64,000 nucleotides of DNA from CAZPQK01 sp964588695 (GCA_964588695.1 CAZPQK010000010.1:1-64000), one strand, 5' to 3'; counted from the first letter of the stretch, positions 43,168-52,658 are shown. Made by a program: numbers and translations. Notes: generated by a model from the letters alone, not told the origin.

Positions 43168-45285
43168 CTAGAACGTCCGAAGGAAATGGACGGTGACGCC
43201 GTTGTCCTTTAGCGGGTCGGCGGAGGTGGGAAACGCGAAATCGACCCTGAGGTTTGCTGGCGCTTCGACGGGGACCATATGAAACTGCAGCCCCAAGCCC
43301 GCGGAGTGAATCCACTCACCGGAAGTCCCGCCCCAAACCCGACCCGCATCAAACCACGGAACGATCTGGGCTCCGATCCACGACAGTACCGGCACCCGGG
43401 CGCGGCGGAAAATATCATACGGCATGGGATACTCCGCTCGAACGGCGAAGCCGTCGCGTCCCAAAAGTGACCGGCGTTCAAATCCGCGAACCGTAGAGAC
43501 GCCACCTATGTCCGCGAGTTGCTGGGCTGGCGGCGAGTCATGCACCGTCGCCGCTTTGATTTCCGCGACCAGCTCGTGATCGCCGACTACGAATCTCCGA
43601 GTTGAGAGCCACGCGTCGGTGCGCGCAAAACGAAAGTCACCTCCAAGTGCGCCTCCCGCGAGACGCTGACGGAGACCAAGCTCCAGGCGTCGCTCGGGTC
43701 GCCATAGTATCTCCCCAAACACATATTGCTCGCGACCCACGTCGATCGCGGCGTTGTCGCGATCGATGTTCGTGAATACGCCAAAATCGGTGTTCGCGCT
43801 GACTTGCCGCTCGTTGTACGCACCTCCACCCAATGACACCGTCAGCTCTTCTTTCCGAGAAGCTCGTAACCACGCGCCACCGCCTTCCCGCAACAGATAG
43901 TCTTGTTCGTCGGCACCTATCATCAGTGCACGGACCGCATTCAGTCCGGGCCGGTTGGACCCAAACGGTTCGACACGCTCCTGGTACTTTCCTGCTACCG
44001 CCATATCCCATCCACCAACGCGAAAAGGCGCACGCGCACGCGTCAGATATCGGAGTTCCTCGGAAGCCAGGCCATAGCCCACTTCCAGGTCAAACTGCAA
44101 CGGGATCCGTCGGCCAAACTCGAGTTCCGCGCCGCCGCCGAGCAAAAGACCGTCGACGCGGTTGTAGTCCAAGAGCCCCTCTGCCAACCCAAGGCCGAAG
44201 TCAAACGGTCGGACATTGTCAGACATTACCCTTCGCAGGCCATCCAAACCGAGCGAGTCGTGTTGGGCAATGCTTTGCTCGCGAAAGCCGGCGTCCGTTT
44301 GCTGAATTTCTCGGTAGTAGTCGAGATCATCCTTTTGCAATCCGGCAACCAATTGCCCGACTTCGCTTTCATCGCTGAACTCTCCTTTTCTAGGAGGCCC
44401 ACTGTTAGCAAACGAAGGCGCGTTAAACGCCCCGAACAACTCTTCATTGTATGGAACGTCAAACGCGAAATCGGTTTGCAGCAGACCAAATGAAATGGAT
44501 TTCGGCATCCAACCGAACGGGTCGGATCGAAGCTCCAGTTCTCCCATGATCTTGGTGGCTACCCATTCTCCAGACTCCAATCGCTGCCAGTGTCGCGCGA
44601 TCCGCCGAAACCCCTTTAGAAATAGGGGTGCGGGATTTCTATCAAACCAGTACGACTCATGAATAATTCGATAGGAAGGTGTTTGAATGTAGACTTCGCC
44701 AGCGGGAATTGGCTTGAACTCTGACTTGGGCGTAAAACCGATTTTAAAGATGACGTGTTCGCCCTCAAGAGAGCGTTCCAGCAGTTTAAAATCAAACTCG
44801 TGATCTTCTTCCAGGAAAAGCGGGAGGTCGGTGAAAACGCTCTCGTTTCCGTTCTCTACCTTGACCAAATCGTTCTTGTCTTCGTCCTTTTTATCCGGGT
44901 CCGACTGCCATTCCCCGTCAACTAGTTTGAAGTACTCGGTCTTGTTGTTGATCGCGACAAATCTCGCGTTCCCCGCTGCATCGTCGTATGCGCGGTAGAT
45001 TTCGTCCGAGATCTCCTTTTTTTTATCCCAACGTACAATCGACCGGACAGTGGCAGTGTAGGTGATCGAGTTGTGCCCAGCCAGCTTGCCACGCTCACCG
45101 CGTGCTGCCCGTTGGACAATTTCGCGCACGGTGATGTGGTCGGCCTCAACATAGGAGGTGTCTGTGTAGACCATGCGCAGCCGAGGAAGTGGCCGCTTGT
45201 CCTGCGCCAGGGAGGCTACTGGGACTAGGCTAAACATGCCAAACACAGCCATCAAAGGCCCCACTATCCCCAATCGGACTAGCAC
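43168..45285 (-). CDS. Outer-membrane surface-antigen protein (BamA/TamA-like C-terminal barrel)
   Basis: A 705-residue protein with a signal peptide (GPLMAVFGMFSLVPVASLAQD). The N-terminal 280 residues are a lipoprotein-carrier-like beta domain (TYTATVRSIVRWDKKKEI). The remainder is a 16-strand-type barrel of the Omp85/bacterial surface-antigen family: GGVSTVRGFERRSLLGRDG is the conserved V-R-G-F/Y loop, GAQIVPWFDAGRVWG is the penultimate strand region, and the chain ends in VTVHFLRTF, the aromatic C-terminal residue read by the Bam machine. GTG 45285 is used; a TTG 12 nt further in would space better from AGAAGG and cannot be excluded. It may display or export envelope material. Confidence 0.83.
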   Translation of the reverse strand: MLVRLGIVGPLMAVFGMFSLVPVASLAQDKRPLPRLRMVYTDTSYVEADHITVREIVQRAARGERGKLAGHNSITYTATVRSIVRWDKKKEISDEIYRAYDDAAGNARFVAINNKTEYFKLVDGEWQSDPDKKDEDKNDLVKVENGNESVFTDLPLFLEEDHEFDFKLLERSLEGEHVIFKIGFTPKSEFKPIPAGEVYIQTPSYRIIHESYWFDRNPAPLFLKGFRRIARHWQRLESGEWVATKIMGELELRSDPFGWMPKSISFGLLQTDFAFDVPYNEELFGAFNAPSFANSGPPRKGEFSDESEVGQLVAGLQKDDLDYYREIQQTDAGFREQSIAQHDSLGLDGLRRVMSDNVRPFDFGLGLAEGLLDYNRVDGLLLGGGAELEFGRRIPLQFDLEVGYGLASEELRYLTRARAPFRVGGWDMAVAGKYQERVEPFGSNRPGLNAVRALMIGADEQDYLLREGGGAWLRASRKEELTVSLGGGAYNERQVSANTDFGVFTNIDRDNAAIDVGREQYVFGEILWRPERRLELGLRQRLAGGALGGDFRFARTDAWLSTRRFVVGDHELVAEIKAATVHDSPPAQQLADIGGVSTVRGFERRSLLGRDGFAVRAEYPMPYDIFRRARVPVLSWIGAQIVPWFDAGRVWGGTSGEWIHSAGLGLQFHMVPVEAPANLRVDFAFPTSADPLKDNGVTVHFLRTF

Positions 45286-45506
45286 CTTCTAACTCCCGCT
45301 GTTAGTTGTGGAAACACTGATAACGTCGCCGTTGTCATTACGCGCGAGCCCCCCCAAATGTTACATAGTTGGGTGCCACAATTCGTTGCCACCGTCTCCG
45401 CCGATGAGTATCCTGCACTCAGTTTGGGCTGTGCCGTCCAAACCGACTCGACGACTCTGATGTCCACAACGGAACCGAATGACAACGAACGTTCTGGGAG
45501 CCTTTC

Positions 45507-46700
45507 ATAAGATCACTACGCGTCGCATATGTAACCATGATGTTTCCGAAGCCGTCGGAAGCTTTTGCGTGTCGCGACGTGGTCGCTTTAACCGCGCTCA
45601 ACACCGACGTTAGCGTTCACTGCTTACGCTTTCCCCACCCAGACCACGACAGCCTGGTCAACGAACACGGTCTCGACCCGGCCGCTATACACACGATGAC
45701 GCCAGGCCTTTTCCTGCTGGGCTGGTTGCGCTGCATACGCCACCCCGTTTCGACTTGCCGCTTGTTGGCGCTATTAGTTAAACAAGCTCGACCGGTTTCG
45801 CAGCTCGTAAAGTCGTTAGCGCTGCTTCCAGCCGCCTTTGTCGTCGCGGACCGCATTCGCAAGCAAATGCCCGACGTCGTGCACCTGTTTTGGGGACATT
45901 TTCCCGCGATGGTCGGATATTTATTGCAACGGGATAAGCCGCGCCTGACCCACTTTGTCGGGGCCTACGACCTGGAGTACGGGTACGGCCCTACCGTCCC
46001 GGTACTTGCTATCGCCGATTTCGTGTTCACACACGCGAACACCAACGTCGACCGCATCGCGAGCCTGGGAGTTCCTCGCGAAAAGATCATCGTCATCCAT
46101 CGGGGCGTCGAGACCGTTAACGTCTCGCCATCACCCAAGAAGACACCAGGACTGGTTGTCATTGCTGGCCGATTGGAGCGCAGCAAGTCTGTCGACGAGG
46201 GCCTCGATGTTTTCGAACGAATTCATGCACGCGTTCCCAACGCGCAGCTTGTCGTCGCGGGCTCGGGTTCCGAGGCCGAAGCGTTGCGCAAGAAGGCCAT
46301 GAAGTCCCCAGCGGCCGGCTCGATTTCGTTTGTTGGGCACATTCCTCAGGACAAACTGGCTAGACTGTTTTCGGATGCCGAAGTTTGTCTGATGATGAGC
46401 AGATCGCTGTCGGATCGGCTACCGAATGTGTTAAAGGAGGCGATGGTCCGCGAGTGTGTTCCGGTTTCTTCCCAAACCGCTGGCATTAGCGAACTCATTG
46501 AGGATTCCCAAGACGGATACATCGTAGAGATCGGCGACATCGAGGGCGCGGCAGAGAGAGTCATCGCACTGCTATCGTCGCCCGAAACCAGACTGAAGAT
46601 GGGACGCGCCGCAGCACAAACCATACGTCAGCGCTTCGATGTCCGAGTGAACATACAAGCTTACCGTGACCGTTGGCTTTCCATGGTCGAACTATCGTAG
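45507..46700 (+). CDS. Glycosyltransferase family 4; apparent AUA start codon
   Basis: A GT-B enzyme of about 397 residues. Homologues begin with a beta strand of the type R-V-A-Y-V-T-x-x-F-P-x-x-S-E. Here that strand is encoded upstream of the first ATG (45537): LRVAYVTMMFPKPSEAF starts at 45516. In the open frame from 45483 no ATG, GTG or TTG precedes it. GGGAG at 45496-45500 is followed after 6 nt by ATA at 45507, so an AUA start is the simplest reading. The donor-binding site appears at SLSDRLPNVLKEAMVRECVPVSS. The last 9 nt overlap the convergent GT4 gene. If AUA is wrong, the ATG at 45537 would delete the first strand. Confidence 0.8.
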   Translation: MRSLRVAYVTMMFPKPSEAFACRDVVALTALNTDVSVHCLRFPHPDHDSLVNEHGLDPAAIHTMTPGLFLLGWLRCIRHPVSTCRLLALLVKQARPVSQLVKSLALLPAAFVVADRIRKQMPDVVHLFWGHFPAMVGYLLQRDKPRLTHFVGAYDLEYGYGPTVPVLAIADFVFTHANTNVDRIASLGVPREKIIVIHRGVETVNVSPSPKKTPGLVVIAGRLERSKSVDEGLDVFERIHARVPNAQLVVAGSGSEAEALRKKAMKSPAAGSISFVGHIPQDKLARLFSDAEVCLMMSRSLSDRLPNVLKEAMVRECVPVSSQTAGISELIEDSQDGYIVEIGDIEGAAERVIALLSSPETRLKMGRAAAQTIRQRFDVRVNIQAYRDRWLSMVELS

Positions 46701-47840
46701 GCGTGACACCGCTCGATCGAGTCGAGCCGCTAGCGCGTCCAGACTGTATTCTTCGACACATCGTTTTCGTGCCGCTACGCCCAGCTGCTCCCGGGCACTC
46801 TGATCGTCGATCAACTCGCCAATCGCTTCTGCGAGAAGTTCAGGAGACCCAGGCCTGATCACCCGCCCGCATCCTTGAAGGATTCGGGGAATCTCACCAA
46901 CGTCGGTCGCAATGATCGGTCGCGCCATCGCCATTGCGTCGGCAAGCTTAATCGGAAACTGCACTCGCGCCGCGGGTGTGTCTCGCGGTGTTACCACAAC
47001 AAGATCTGCGCTTGCCACCGCCACGGCCATCGCATCGCTGTCCTGTTCGGGCAATAGTTGCACATTGTCGTATCCGCCATTTAGGACCCGGTCAAGTTCT
47101 TCGCGAGCGCTGGGACGTCCGCCGACCAACGCAAACAGCACGTCGCTCCGCCGCAAGTGCCGTAACGCTACTACTACATCCTCGACACCCTTGTGCGCGC
47201 CAACTGTACCGGGATACATAATCACAAACCGATTCTGCCAACCGTGCTGCTTTCGAAAGGCATCACGGTCGACGCGGTCGGGATCAAACCAGTCGGTGTT
47301 TTTACCCTGCGGCAAATACACACCATCAAAACGTTGTCTCAAAGGCTCGGAGCTGCAGGTCACCACATCGGCCTGGTTTATTTTGCGTTGCAACCGGCGC
47401 ACGTAGTACACCGAGTTGGGGTTCTTAAGCCGCCGAATTGCCCGGCGGGCGTAACGGGCGCCGCGACGCACCCGGGCTATCGGGGTGCCGCGCACATGAT
47501 TTATTGAGGTGTCAAACAACGCAACTTCATCGTCGTCGATGTCAAGCAGTACGGGTGTACGTTTTCGCTGCAACAAGATCCCAAAACTGGTGGGGCGGGG
47601 TTTCACCGCGTACGCGATGTCGTCACCCAAGAACTGGTCTAGCCGCGCGCGAAGCTCGCGCGGGTTGCGCGCACTGAGTGCCGTGACCGACACGTTTGCA
47701 GGTGGCTCGGGATAAAGCGATTCGCCGTCGGGCAAGTAACCAACCACTCGAGATGGGTGGCCGGCGCGTTCGACGACTTGCGCCAGAAGGTACGCGCGGG
47801 TGACGCCCCCACGCGAAAGAAACGGCGCAACAATGGTAAT
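46692..47840 (-). CDS. Glycosyltransferase family 4; no canonical start at expected position
   Basis: A GT-B enzyme whose donor site is at ARVQFPIKLADAMAMARPIIAT. The first canonical in-frame start is GTG at 47747, but the frame continues upstream with the expected N-terminal strand and glycine loop (ITIVAPFLSRGGVTRAYLL) to a TGA at 47871. No ATG, GTG or TTG lies in that extension. ATT at 47840 or 47834, or GTT at 47858 (5 nt after CGGAG), are the available start candidates, so the coordinate given is approximate. The stop of the upstream minus-strand gene is at 47858, so translational coupling is possible. It converges on the GT4 at 45507, with a 9-nt overlap of the 3' ends. Confidence 0.78.
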   Translation of the reverse strand: MTIVAPFLSRGGVTRAYLLAQVVERAGHPSRVVGYLPDGESLYPEPPANVSVTALSARNPRELRARLDQFLGDDIAYAVKPRPTSFGILLQRKRTPVLLDIDDDEVALFDTSINHVRGTPIARVRRGARYARRAIRRLKNPNSVYYVRRLQRKINQADVVTCSSEPLRQRFDGVYLPQGKNTDWFDPDRVDRDAFRKQHGWQNRFVIMYPGTVGAHKGVEDVVVALRHLRRSDVLFALVGGRPSAREELDRVLNGGYDNVQLLPEQDSDAMAVAVASADLVVVTPRDTPAARVQFPIKLADAMAMARPIIATDVGEIPRILQGCGRVIRPGSPELLAEAIGELIDDQSAREQLGVAARKRCVEEYSLDALAARLDRAVSRLR

Positions 47841-47857
47841 GCGGTCGCGGGTTTTAA

Positions 47858-49375
47858 CTACTGCTCCGATTCAGCCGGCAAAAGCAAATCCGGGACGAAC
47901 GACTTTCCGTCGACGCCCTGGAGGCTAACACCAACGCGCTCTGCCAGCGTCGGTCCAAAATCTTCAATCCGAACGGTGCGACCCAACTGCCCGGGAACGA
48001 CTCCGCTTCCGCGATACATGAATAGCCCTAACGGTGTATGGTCCCCGGTTCGACCGCCAGTGTACGCGCCGTTGAGGCGGCCGATTCGGGGAGACGTAAT
48101 CACGCGGATCGGATCTTTGTGATTCCAATATACTAGCATATCTGGCAGGCAATCCATACGCGCTCCCGCATAAAGTTCGTCGACCCGCTTGACCGCCTTT
48201 ACAATCGCTTCACCCGTTTCCTGGTTGCGAAGAGCTAACAGTTCCTGTTTTAGCGACTCACACACCGAATCGTAGTCTGCGGGCGACACCCGACCGCTGG
48301 GCTCGCGCCCTTCGAGGTTAATTCGCACGGCTCCACAGGCGTCGTTGTTGGGAATCGCGAAATATTTGCGTACCGATCGTGGCGCGATCCCCAACTTAAC
48401 CCGAGTAGCGGTCTTGATTGGCCTTAGCAGCAGACGAAGCGGAGCCGGGATGGCCATCCACGCACGCTTTGCGCGTTTGGCGCCGTGCCGCGGGTGCTGC
48501 GGCGTGATGTTGGGGCGTTCGATCTTCTTTAAAATGTCGTCTAGCATGAACGTGGCGTCGTAGTGACAGCGAAAGCCGTGGCTGGCTAACAACACCACGT
48601 CGACGTTTTCGTCGATATTCGCCAGGATCCGCGCGAGCGACCGATCACATGCGCGGTACACCTCTTTAACTGGATTGCCGACTTTATCTATGTTCTCGGG
48701 CGTGTGCTTGAAATGTTTCGGGTCGTGCAGGTGCCAGCATTGGTGACCGACACAATGCGTGTCGCCAAACCCGGCCAGGAACACGTCCCACGGTTCTCGC
48801 GCCATCAGGTCCAGCAACAGCTCGGTTTTCCTATCCAGCCGTCGAAACAGAATCTCCCGCAACTCGCCAAGAGATTCCGGGGACCGCGAATAGATATTGC
48901 AGTTCGGTACGGTGTTTCCACCGTACTGCGCTTCCAGGCTGGGGCCGAGATCGGCTGGCCAGGTCGTGGTGCGGTCATGGTCGGGGTCGTGGGTTCCCCA
49001 ATCACACACATGAATTCCATTGAGCCCCTCGGTGGGGTAGGTCTTGGGAATGTCTACTACCGCGACCCGCTTTCCCGCATCTCCAATGGCGCGCCAGAAC
49101 GGCTGGCCAAAAGTATCCAACGGTGTGATATCTACGTCGTCGTAGGTCCCGGTGGCAAGCTGACGAAAGCAATACCGGGCGTGATTGGCCGGCGAAAGGC
49201 TCGTCCAAAACGAAGGCCAAACGGCGCCCACAAAAAGCCCCGACGGACTTTCGCTGATCCCCCATCGCGACTCGGCCATCAACCCAGCAATCGTAGGAAG
49301 TTCACCGGCATGACACATCACTTGCAGGGTGTCCATGTCGGCCGCGTCCAGTGCCAGGAAAAGCACTCTTGGCAT
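47858..49375 (-). CDS. Alkaline-phosphatase-fold phosphodiesterase/nucleotide pyrophosphatase-like protein
   Basis: A 505-residue enzyme of the type I phosphodiesterase family. LALDAADMDTL at the N-terminus provides the metal-binding Asp, the nucleophile region is WPSFWTSLSP near residue 53, and later metal ligands are in GDTHCVGHQCWHL, LLASHGF and GRTGDHTPLG. No signal peptide is seen, so it is cytoplasmic or membrane-associated. GAGGTAAG lies upstream of ATG 49375. Such proteins sit in polysaccharide and lipid loci and may hydrolyse phosphodiester or transfer phospho-groups. Its stop lies just before the GT4 coding frame. Confidence 0.8.
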   Translation of the reverse strand: MPRVLFLALDAADMDTLQVMCHAGELPTIAGLMAESRWGISESPSGLFVGAVWPSFWTSLSPANHARYCFRQLATGTYDDVDITPLDTFGQPFWRAIGDAGKRVAVVDIPKTYPTEGLNGIHVCDWGTHDPDHDRTTTWPADLGPSLEAQYGGNTVPNCNIYSRSPESLGELREILFRRLDRKTELLLDLMAREPWDVFLAGFGDTHCVGHQCWHLHDPKHFKHTPENIDKVGNPVKEVYRACDRSLARILANIDENVDVVLLASHGFRCHYDATFMLDDILKKIERPNITPQHPRHGAKRAKRAWMAIPAPLRLLLRPIKTATRVKLGIAPRSVRKYFAIPNNDACGAVRINLEGREPSGRVSPADYDSVCESLKQELLALRNQETGEAIVKAVKRVDELYAGARMDCLPDMLVYWNHKDPIRVITSPRIGRLNGAYTGGRTGDHTPLGLFMYRGSGVVPGQLGRTVRIEDFGPTLAERVGVSLQGVDGKSFVPDLLLPAESEQ

Positions 49376-49449
49376 GCACTTACCTCATTTGTTTAAAGCG
49401 CTTCATAGGCAAACCAGCAGCTCCGCGCCCGCGTCCGTCACCAGGACGG

Positions 49450-49476
49450 CCCCAGGCAGGTTCAATGGGCCTGGGG
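49450..49476. repeat. 8-bp inverted repeat in divergent intergenic region
   Basis: CCCCAGGC and GCCTGGGG flank 11 nt between the phosphodiesterase gene (-) and the secreted protein gene (+). On the + strand it is followed by AAAA rather than T, so it is not a terminator for either neighbour. A regulatory site is possible. Confidence 0.3.
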
Positions 49477-49569
49477 AAAACGCTTGCCGTCATTTCGCTG
49501 GAAGCGTACAACGATGACAACGATGGGGCAATCGACCTTCACTCTTCAACTGCCTGGGGAGGCAAGTTC

Positions 49570-50088
49570 ATGAAATTACTGATAAGTGTTGTTTGCGTGC
49601 TGTTTTTGCTGGCGCCAACCACCGATGCCGCCGAGCTGGGAAGCACAACCGCTTCTATTGCTATCGGCGGAACCAGTCAGGACTACCTGCAGCTTGAGTT
49701 CGGTAATTCTGGCGGCGGTGCAACCTACAAGATTTTCAACATTCAAGTGACGCCAGCTCTTCAAGGCATGACCTTTGTGGCCAACGCCACCACCGACCCT
49801 CTAAGCTTTCCAATGGCCGCCATGGTGCTCACCGACGGCGTGGCCACCAACGCGACGCTCCTGCTGTGTGACGGACTTGGATTTTTCTGTACACCCGGCT
49901 TTCCGAGCCCGGCCGGAGACTACGACGGAAACTCGGTCGACAGTATCGAGATGACGCTTGATCAGGTGATTGTGGACACGGGCGAAAACTCACAGATCTC
50001 GGTTAACGCAACAATTCGGTTTTTCGGCGAGCCGACCGTTCCGGTTGCACAATCAACCTGGGGCAAGGTTAAGTCGCTGTACCATTAA
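49570..50088 (+). CDS. Small secreted protein with W-G-x-V-K C-terminal tail
   Basis: A 172-residue exported protein. ATG 49570 follows GGGGAGG, and a signal peptide (LLISVVCVLFLLAPTTDAAE) is clear. The mature part is beta-rich with Gly/Asn turns (IAIGGTSQDYLQLEFGNSGG) and one CDGLGFFC pair. It ends in VPVAQSTWGKVKSLYH, a tail of Trp-Gly followed by basic and aromatic residues. This is neither a PEP-CTERM nor an LPXTG signal since no hydrophobic helix follows. Function is not recognised. An intrinsic terminator follows after 21 nt. Confidence 0.75.
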   Translation: MKLLISVVCVLFLLAPTTDAAELGSTTASIAIGGTSQDYLQLEFGNSGGGATYKIFNIQVTPALQGMTFVANATTDPLSFPMAAMVLTDGVATNATLLLCDGLGFFCTPGFPSPAGDYDGNSVDSIEMTLDQVIVDTGENSQISVNATIRFFGEPTVPVAQSTWGKVKSLYH

Positions 50089-50109
50089 GCGCGCCAATCG
50101 GCGTATGTC

Positions 50110-50141
50110 AAAGGCGGCTCTACATCGGAGCCGCCTTTTTT
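50110..50141 (+). terminator. Intrinsic terminator
   Basis: AAGGCGGCTC and GAGCCGCCTT form a perfect 10-bp stem with a 7-nt loop, followed by TTTT. It ends the transcript of the small secreted protein. Confidence 0.92.
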
Positions 50142-50216
50142 GTTGGCAAACCGGCTGACGCAAGGTCGTCACACGGGTTACACTTCCCGACATCACTACG
50201 ACGAAGGAGTTTTCCT

Positions 50217-52010
50217 GTGCCAAATATCAAGCGCGCCGTCGGCCTTGCCCTGGTAGGCCTCACGCTAGCGAATCCCGCCCTGGCAAGTACAAGCGAAAGC
50301 GAAAAAGCGAACGCTTTTTTTGAAGCTTGCTTTGCCGAGCGACTAGAGCTCGACCCGGAGTTCCAAACCCGCTTGGGTATCAAAGACAGTTATGACCGAT
50401 GGACGCCGCGCACCGACGCACACGTCACCCGAGTCCGCGATTTGTACGAAAACCAGCTCGAACGGCTCCAACACACTATTGACTACAGCGCGCTCAACGA
50501 GTCCGTACGACTAAGCTACGACCTCTTTACCCTGGAAGTAGAAACCCACCTTGAAGGCTTTGAGTACCGATTCCATACCTACCCGGTCAACCAGATGTAC
50601 GGGCTGCAGTCGACGACCCCGGCGTTCTTGATCAATTACCACAAAGTGTCGACAGTCGAAGACGCTATGGCTTACATCGCGCGCGTGGAGGGTGTGCGTG
50701 CTCTGTTCGACGACTTGATCGTAAACCTCAAAGCGCGCGCCGACCGTGGCATCGTGCCGCCGCAGTTTGTTTTTGGCCACGTGCTTAGCGACTGCCGAAA
50801 CGTACTCACCGGAATCCCGTTTACTGACGGGGACGATAGCGCGGTTTACGCGGACATTCGCGCCAAAATAAATGCACTCCCGATTGATGAACCTACCAAA
50901 GCCAGGCTGGACGCTCGCGCTCGAGCAGCACTCTTAGACTACCTGCGTCCCGCGTATGTCGACTTGATGGCATATTGCCAGGAACTCCAACAGCAAGCGA
51001 CGACCGATGACGGTGTATGGAAGTTTCCTAACGCAAAAGCGTTTTATGACTATCGACTGCGACTGATAACAACCACAGATCTTTCCCCCGACGAGATTCA
51101 CCAACTCGGCCTGCGCGAAGTCGAACGAATTCACTCGGAGATGCGGTCGATCATGAAAGCCGTCAACTACGACGGCGAACTTTCCGACTTCTTTAGCTTC
51201 ATGCGTACCGATGCACGGTTTTATTACGAAGAAAGCGATGCCGGCCGCCAGGCGTACCTGGCCGAAGCCACTCGTATGATCGACACAATGCGGGGGCGGC
51301 TACCGGAGCTTTTCGGTATCCAACCGAAGGCGGCGATGGTGGTCAAAGCCGTCGAACCGTTCCGCGAAAAGTCCGCGGGCAAGGCGTTCTATCAGCGCCC
51401 GGCGCTCGACGGGTCGCGCCCCGGCGTTTACTACGCCAATCTCTATCAGATGGCCGATATGCCCAAATATCAGATGGAAGCATTGGCGTATCACGAAGGG
51501 ATCCCCGGACATCATATGCAAATCGCAATTGCCCAGGAGTTGGAGGGTGTTCCCAAGTTCCGCAAGCACGCGCGCTACACGGCGTATACCGAAGGCTGGG
51601 CGTTGTACACCGAGTTCATTCCTAAGGAAATCGGTTTCTATCAGGATCCCTATTCCGACTTTGGCCGACTTGCCATGGAATTGTGGCGCGCTTGCCGTCT
51701 GGTGGTTGACACCGGAATCCACGACCAGAAGTGGACGCGGGAGAAGGCTATTGATTATCTGGTGACCAACACGCCGAATCCGCGCAACGATTGCGTCAAA
51801 GCGATCGAACGTTACATTGTGATGCCCGGCCAGGCTACAGCGTACAAAATCGGGATGATCAAAATTCTTGAACTTCGCGAGAGTGCCCGCGAAGAACTGG
51901 GCGACCGGTTTAGCGTCCGCGACTTTCACGACACGGTGCTGCGCAACGGCCCGGTTCCGCTTAACGTGTTAGAGGCGCTGGTCGCCGAATGGGTCGACAG
52001 TCAGATGTAA
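50217..52010 (+). CDS. Secreted DUF885 zinc metallopeptidase
   Basis: A 597-residue protein with a signal peptide (VGLALVGLTLANPALAST). The metal motif HEGIPGHH occupies residues 426-433, and a downstream conserved Glu lies in RYTAYTEGWALYTE, matching DUF885 zincin-like peptidases. Start GTG 50217 is supported by GAAGGAG. Family members are 550-620 residues and act in the periplasm or outside, probably on peptides. The C-terminal GQATAYKIGMIKILELRE is also conserved in the family. It is followed by the PqiA-like gene after 48 nt. Confidence 0.88.
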   Translation: MPNIKRAVGLALVGLTLANPALASTSESEKANAFFEACFAERLELDPEFQTRLGIKDSYDRWTPRTDAHVTRVRDLYENQLERLQHTIDYSALNESVRLSYDLFTLEVETHLEGFEYRFHTYPVNQMYGLQSTTPAFLINYHKVSTVEDAMAYIARVEGVRALFDDLIVNLKARADRGIVPPQFVFGHVLSDCRNVLTGIPFTDGDDSAVYADIRAKINALPIDEPTKARLDARARAALLDYLRPAYVDLMAYCQELQQQATTDDGVWKFPNAKAFYDYRLRLITTTDLSPDEIHQLGLREVERIHSEMRSIMKAVNYDGELSDFFSFMRTDARFYYEESDAGRQAYLAEATRMIDTMRGRLPELFGIQPKAAMVVKAVEPFREKSAGKAFYQRPALDGSRPGVYYANLYQMADMPKYQMEALAYHEGIPGHHMQIAIAQELEGVPKFRKHARYTAYTEGWALYTEFIPKEIGFYQDPYSDFGRLAMELWRACRLVVDTGIHDQKWTREKAIDYLVTNTPNPRNDCVKAIERYIVMPGQATAYKIGMIKILELRESAREELGDRFSVRDFHDTVLRNGPVPLNVLEALVAEWVDSQM

Positions 52011-52058
52011 CTTTTGCCACTGATTTGCCGTTCTAGTAAAAACTAGAGGAGTCCAACT

Positions 52059-52604
52059 ATCGCACAACGTCAGACGCTCGCCCGGGTCTTCCCCGGCAAA
52101 TGGTGGCGCGCCCTTGTCGCCTGGCTGTTCACGGTGGCCATTTACACCGTCGGCGTATTCGGCCCGTTGATGACCACCACGATGATGGCGCAGAAAAATC
52201 GATTGACGCTGGTAACTAGCCTCGAAGAGCTGCTTGAGCAAAACGACATTCTGCTTTTCGCAATCATTTTTGGTTTCAGCATTGTCGTCCCGATTATCAA
52301 GCTAGTTATGCTGTTGGCCGTGTGGCACGTCCCGTTGCGCCCGAACTCCGACGGGCAATGGGTGAGCCCGCTTGCAGGCGCCACCCGCTTTATCGCGAAC
52401 ATCGGCAAATGGGCGATGCTCGACGTGTACGTGGTCGCCGTTCTGGTGGTGGCGCTAAAGCTGGGTGACTTCGTAAAAGTCGAGACCCATTGGGGGCTGT
52501 TCGTGTTTGCAGGGTCGATAATGGCGTCGATGATTCTATCGTTCTGGACGGTAAAGGTTATTGCTAAGCTCGACGGTATGAGCCCTTCATCAGATCATGC
52601 ATAA
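52059..52604 (+). CDS. PqiA-like membrane protein; apparent AUC start codon
   Basis: A 181-residue membrane protein resembling one half of PqiA (paraquat-inducible protein A). ARVFPGKWWRALVAWLFTV leads to the first helix, VVPIIKLVMLLAVWHVP to the second, and FIANIGKWAMLDVYVVAVLVVALK to the third. The frame is open from 52047 and the first canonical start, GTG 52134, would begin inside the first transmembrane segment and lacks a ribosome site. AGAGGAG (52045-52051) followed by 7 nt and ATC at 52059 is the best initiation site visible. PqiA proteins work with MCE-type lipid transporters, but no MCE gene is nearby. Confidence 0.76.
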   Translation: MAQRQTLARVFPGKWWRALVAWLFTVAIYTVGVFGPLMTTTMMAQKNRLTLVTSLEELLEQNDILLFAIIFGFSIVVPIIKLVMLLAVWHVPLRPNSDGQWVSPLAGATRFIANIGKWAMLDVYVVAVLVVALKLGDFVKVETHWGLFVFAGSIMASMILSFWTVKVIAKLDGMSPSSDHA

Positions 52605-52658
52605 CACTAGTATTGTCTTCTGGTTACAGTCATACGCTAACCTTATTTGTTATATACG

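Noticed and set aside
45376..45400. Minus-strand TGGCAC resembling a -24 box before the surface-antigen gene
   Set aside because: No GC dinucleotide at the required 10-nt spacing, so it cannot serve as a -24/-12 pair.
49473..49488. Second GG-N10-GC sequence (sigma-54-like) upstream of the small secreted protein
   Set aside because: Only the -12 half (TTGCC) is good. The -24 half matches three of six bases and overlaps an inverted repeat, so it is too weak to list as a promoter.
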